A stretch of DNA of 25,000 bases. Source: Chrysomallon squamiferum (taxonomy: Eukaryota; Mollusca; Gastropoda; Neomphalida; Peltospiridae). Made by a program: the position numbers and the translations under genes. Shown here one piece after another: positions 22,800-25,000 of this stretch. The stretch covers positions 3,110,835 to 3,135,834 of the forward strand of contig CM022670.1 in assembly GCA_012295275.1 (NCBI GenBank). Direction: 5' to 3'. Position 1 is the stretch's first letter. Every line of letters begins with the position of its first letter. The notes under the pieces were generated by a model that was given only the letters and a program-made list of their open reading frames with translations, was not told the origin of the DNA and searched no databases.

Positions 22800-22985
22800 T
22801 ATGGTGAGAGTTCGTTTGAAGCGCTGGCGTGCAGTGATTGCTGTTTGTTTTTTAGTGTCTCCCAAGAGCAAAACTTTTCGCTGATTGAGTGAAACTCCAA
22901 TGCAAAGAAGCCGACGTTTTGTCATCAGCCGCAAACGAACTTTTCCCATTCTTTGATTGATGACGTCATTTGGGAAATAGACATT
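22800..22985. promoter_or_regulatory. Candidate intronic regulatory island with a perfect CRE
   Basis: A GC- and CpG-richer island in an AT-rich intron. It contains the full cAMP-response element TGACGTCA (22961-22968) directly preceded by TGATTGA, a PBX/MEIS-type half-site. The pair sits between the inverted arms TTTCCCA (22942-22948) and TGGGAAA (22971-22977). Binding motifs are established knowledge; enhancer function here is inference. Confidence 0.35.
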
Positions 22986-23145
22986 TGCTCAAAGCTAGTT
23001 AACAACTAATGCAAACTAAATTGGAAAATTCGGAACCCTCTTGTACTGAAGCGTCGGAACGTATCAATCAAAATTAAAATACGTTCTTGTTCTTGGGTTA
23101 TGCAAAATTTTGGAGTAACAAATTTCATTTTAATTTCAACGAATT

Positions 23146-23167
23146 AAAAAAAAAAAAAAAAAAAAAT
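23146..23167. repeat. Poly(A) run, about 20 nt
   Basis: Pure A run in intron 3. Confidence 0.88.
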
Positions 23168-23571
23168 TGTTTTGAAGCAAAGAAGACATCTGTCATTTCT
23201 GACTGTCTTAGAGAAAAAGAAAAAAAATGATACCACTGCAACACACCATCGATTCAAATAGAAGATCAAATTTGTTATTTTTATATCGTTTTTAAAATAA
23301 ATTTAACAAAGGGTACCGAGGAATTTACGAGTTTTATTATTATTATCATTAATGTTGTTGTTTTTATACTGTGTTGGTTTTTTTTGAGCAGAAGTGTGTA
23401 ATGTATGTCTTGTCCGTGAATTTGTCTTGTCTAGGTGTATGTGTGATTTGAAGAGTATAAAGCTGAAACAATAGTCTGAGTGGATTCTTCATAAATGTAT
23501 AGATAAGATGTGTGGTAGATGTTTGTGTCCTTAGTCTTAAATCTGTCTTTTACGTGTGTGCCTTGTGTGGA

Positions 23572-23628
23572 GGGGAAAAGCGAAAGTGGAAAAGAGAAAG
23601 GAGGGAGAAAAGCGAAAGTGGAAAAGAG

Positions 23629-23691
<63 letters not shown>
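23572..23691. repeat. Purine-rich duplication plus (GA)30
   Basis: AGCGAAAGTGGAAAAGAGAA occurs twice in direct orientation (about 23579-23598 and 23611-23630). The second copy passes into pure GA at 23632-23691. The Arg/Glu and Leu/Ser ORFs over it are artefacts. Confidence 0.93.
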
Positions 23692-23693
<2 letters not shown>

Positions 23694-24368
23694 GCAATTA
23701 CATTATTTACTCTCAGACAAAATTCATTTTTTCTGAAAGGAAAATGAATCAGCACTTCGTATTGCTAATTTAAAAAAAATGCCTGCTCTATTACCTTTTC
23801 ATTTGCTTTCGTAAGATCGGGAATCACATTTCATAATTTCTGATATATTAGTTGTTTTTCCTTAATATTCTGAGGTAAACACAAAAGACATAATGATCGA
23901 AGTGGATGACTGCAGAACGACGAGTCGTTGTTTAGATAATTACGTCACGTCATTGTTGGTTTGTGTGGAAACAGAGGTCAAATTTAACTATGTACGGATG
24001 ACTGTAAGACTTTCTCATCGGCAAGCTAACGTAGTTACAGAATATAAAAAAGCAAGATGTCTGCATGTGTAATGAATGCTATTCTCCTTCACTGCTGTTA
24101 ATTATTTGTTTAAAATCACACTAATGAAGAGAGGTCAGTACGCGCAGTTAATTATTATATAGACATAGCATCTCTTGCTTCTTCTAAGGTAGATAAAATG
24201 TGAGACTATATCATATCATTTACATCATTAACCCTTTGTCTCAAAGTGTCCTGATCATAATTGTATTATTGGTTCTTGTTTGTCAATGATACGTAAGAAT
24301 GCTATAGATTTACGCATATAAATAAATTAATCTTTAAGTATAACTAGTATTTAGATTATAAATTATTA

Positions 24369-24474
<106 letters not shown>

Positions 24475-24649
24475 AAAGTCTCTCTCGCGCACTAACACAA
24501 AGACACCGTATCAGTGAAACTAAGTGAAAATCCCATAATGAAAACAGAGATACTTGGAAACACTGAAGAAAAAAACCAAGATTCAACTTAGTTTTTGAGT
24601 CATATGCTTCAAACGAATTTCGTTATCTATCTTTTCTTAACTTATATTT

Positions 24650-24712
24650 TTCTTTGTTTGTTTGTCTGTTGGGTTTTTTATTTTTATTTTTTTATTTTTT
24701 ATTTTTTTTCTA
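24650..24712. repeat. T-rich low-complexity tract
   Basis: TTTG units followed by T runs with single A interruptions, about 110-170 bp before exon 4. Confidence 0.8.
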
Positions 24713-24821
24713 AAACATACAATAATGATAATTTAAAATCTTAGTCTTTAAAGAAATGTAAAAGAACAAACTTCTTAAAGAAAATACTTCCATTTATTAC
24801 AATTTACTTTCAAATTTGCAG

Positions 24822-25000
24822 GCTGGTCACAAGAAGAATTTTTACTTGCCCTTGGATACGAATACTTCAAATTGTGCTTGGGAGAATACGGCAAGGCACT
24901 GCGCATGGTCGGAAGTGATATTCTAGAATTCTACAGTAGCTTGGACGGACTTCAGGACCAGTACAAGACATCTCTAAAGTTCAAAGGTCAAACTCCTCCA
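24822..25000 (+). CDS. Exon 4 (partial): HNOB C-terminal helices of soluble guanylate cyclase alpha
   Basis: It begins after CAAATTTGCAG (acceptor ends 24821) in phase 1 and stays open to the window edge. The first codon, shared with exon 3, is Gly; then WSQEEFLLALGYEYFKLC, LGEYGKALRMVGSDILEFYS and SLDGLQDQYKTSLKFKGQTP. This matches the HNOB signature (LG..FF..C, G....L..LG....FL..LD.LH......P) closely. The residue aligned with beta-1 His105, the proximal heme ligand, is Gln (codon 24953-24955), as expected for an alpha subunit that binds no heme. The Tyr-Ser-Arg heme-propionate motif would lie downstream. No convincing donor is seen, so the exon probably continues. Confidence 0.92.

Overview
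The window is eukaryotic, probably from a mollusc and most likely a coleoid cephalopod. It is AT-rich, has short GT-AG exons separated by multi-kilobase introns, and is unusually dense in microsatellites: (CT)n/(GA)n arrays of about 100 nt, (CA)n/(GT)n, (TAA)n, TAC-type triplets, TACA tetranucleotides and poly(A/T). The only gene I can support is on the + strand. It is the 5' part of a soluble (NO-responsive) guanylate cyclase subunit. The mollusc/cephalopod assignment is inference from genome texture and one SINE-like motif; the sequence does not prove it.

Layout. 1 to about 3,240 is non-coding and repeat-rich. About 3,260-3,560 is a CpG- and CCAAT-bearing stretch, a candidate promoter or 5' untranslated region. 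Exon 1 ends at 4391 and its coding part starts at 3901 or 4245. Exon 2 is 16813-16883, exon 3 is 19935-20056, and exon 4 starts at 24822 and runs off the window. Introns are about 12.4, 3.05 and 4.8 kb, with phases 0, 2 and 1. The joined reading frame is continuous across all three junctions. It gives a charged Ser/Glu-rich N-terminal tail followed by an HNOB (heme-NO-binding) domain beginning YGFV and reaching the segment LDGLQDQ. In beta subunits that segment carries the proximal heme histidine (LDALH). Here the position is Gln, so I call it an alpha-type subunit (GUCY1A-like). The linker, PAS, coiled-coil and catalytic cyclase domains lie beyond the window.

The encoded subunit would pair with a beta subunit to form the NO receptor that makes cGMP. 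Everything else is intronic or upstream: repeats, two SINE-like fragments, a 110-bp tandem duplication inside a minisatellite, an apparently decayed satellite-like stretch in intron 2, an unexplained 187-codon ORF, and a CRE-containing GC-richer island in intron 3. The points I would check first are: (a) an apparent one-base frame break in exon 1 at an AAAA run; (b) complementary (CA)n and (GT)n tracts placed so that they could fold around the 71-nt exon 2; (c) oppositely oriented (GA)n and (CT)n arrays in intron 1 that could form about 95 bp of perfect double-stranded RNA.
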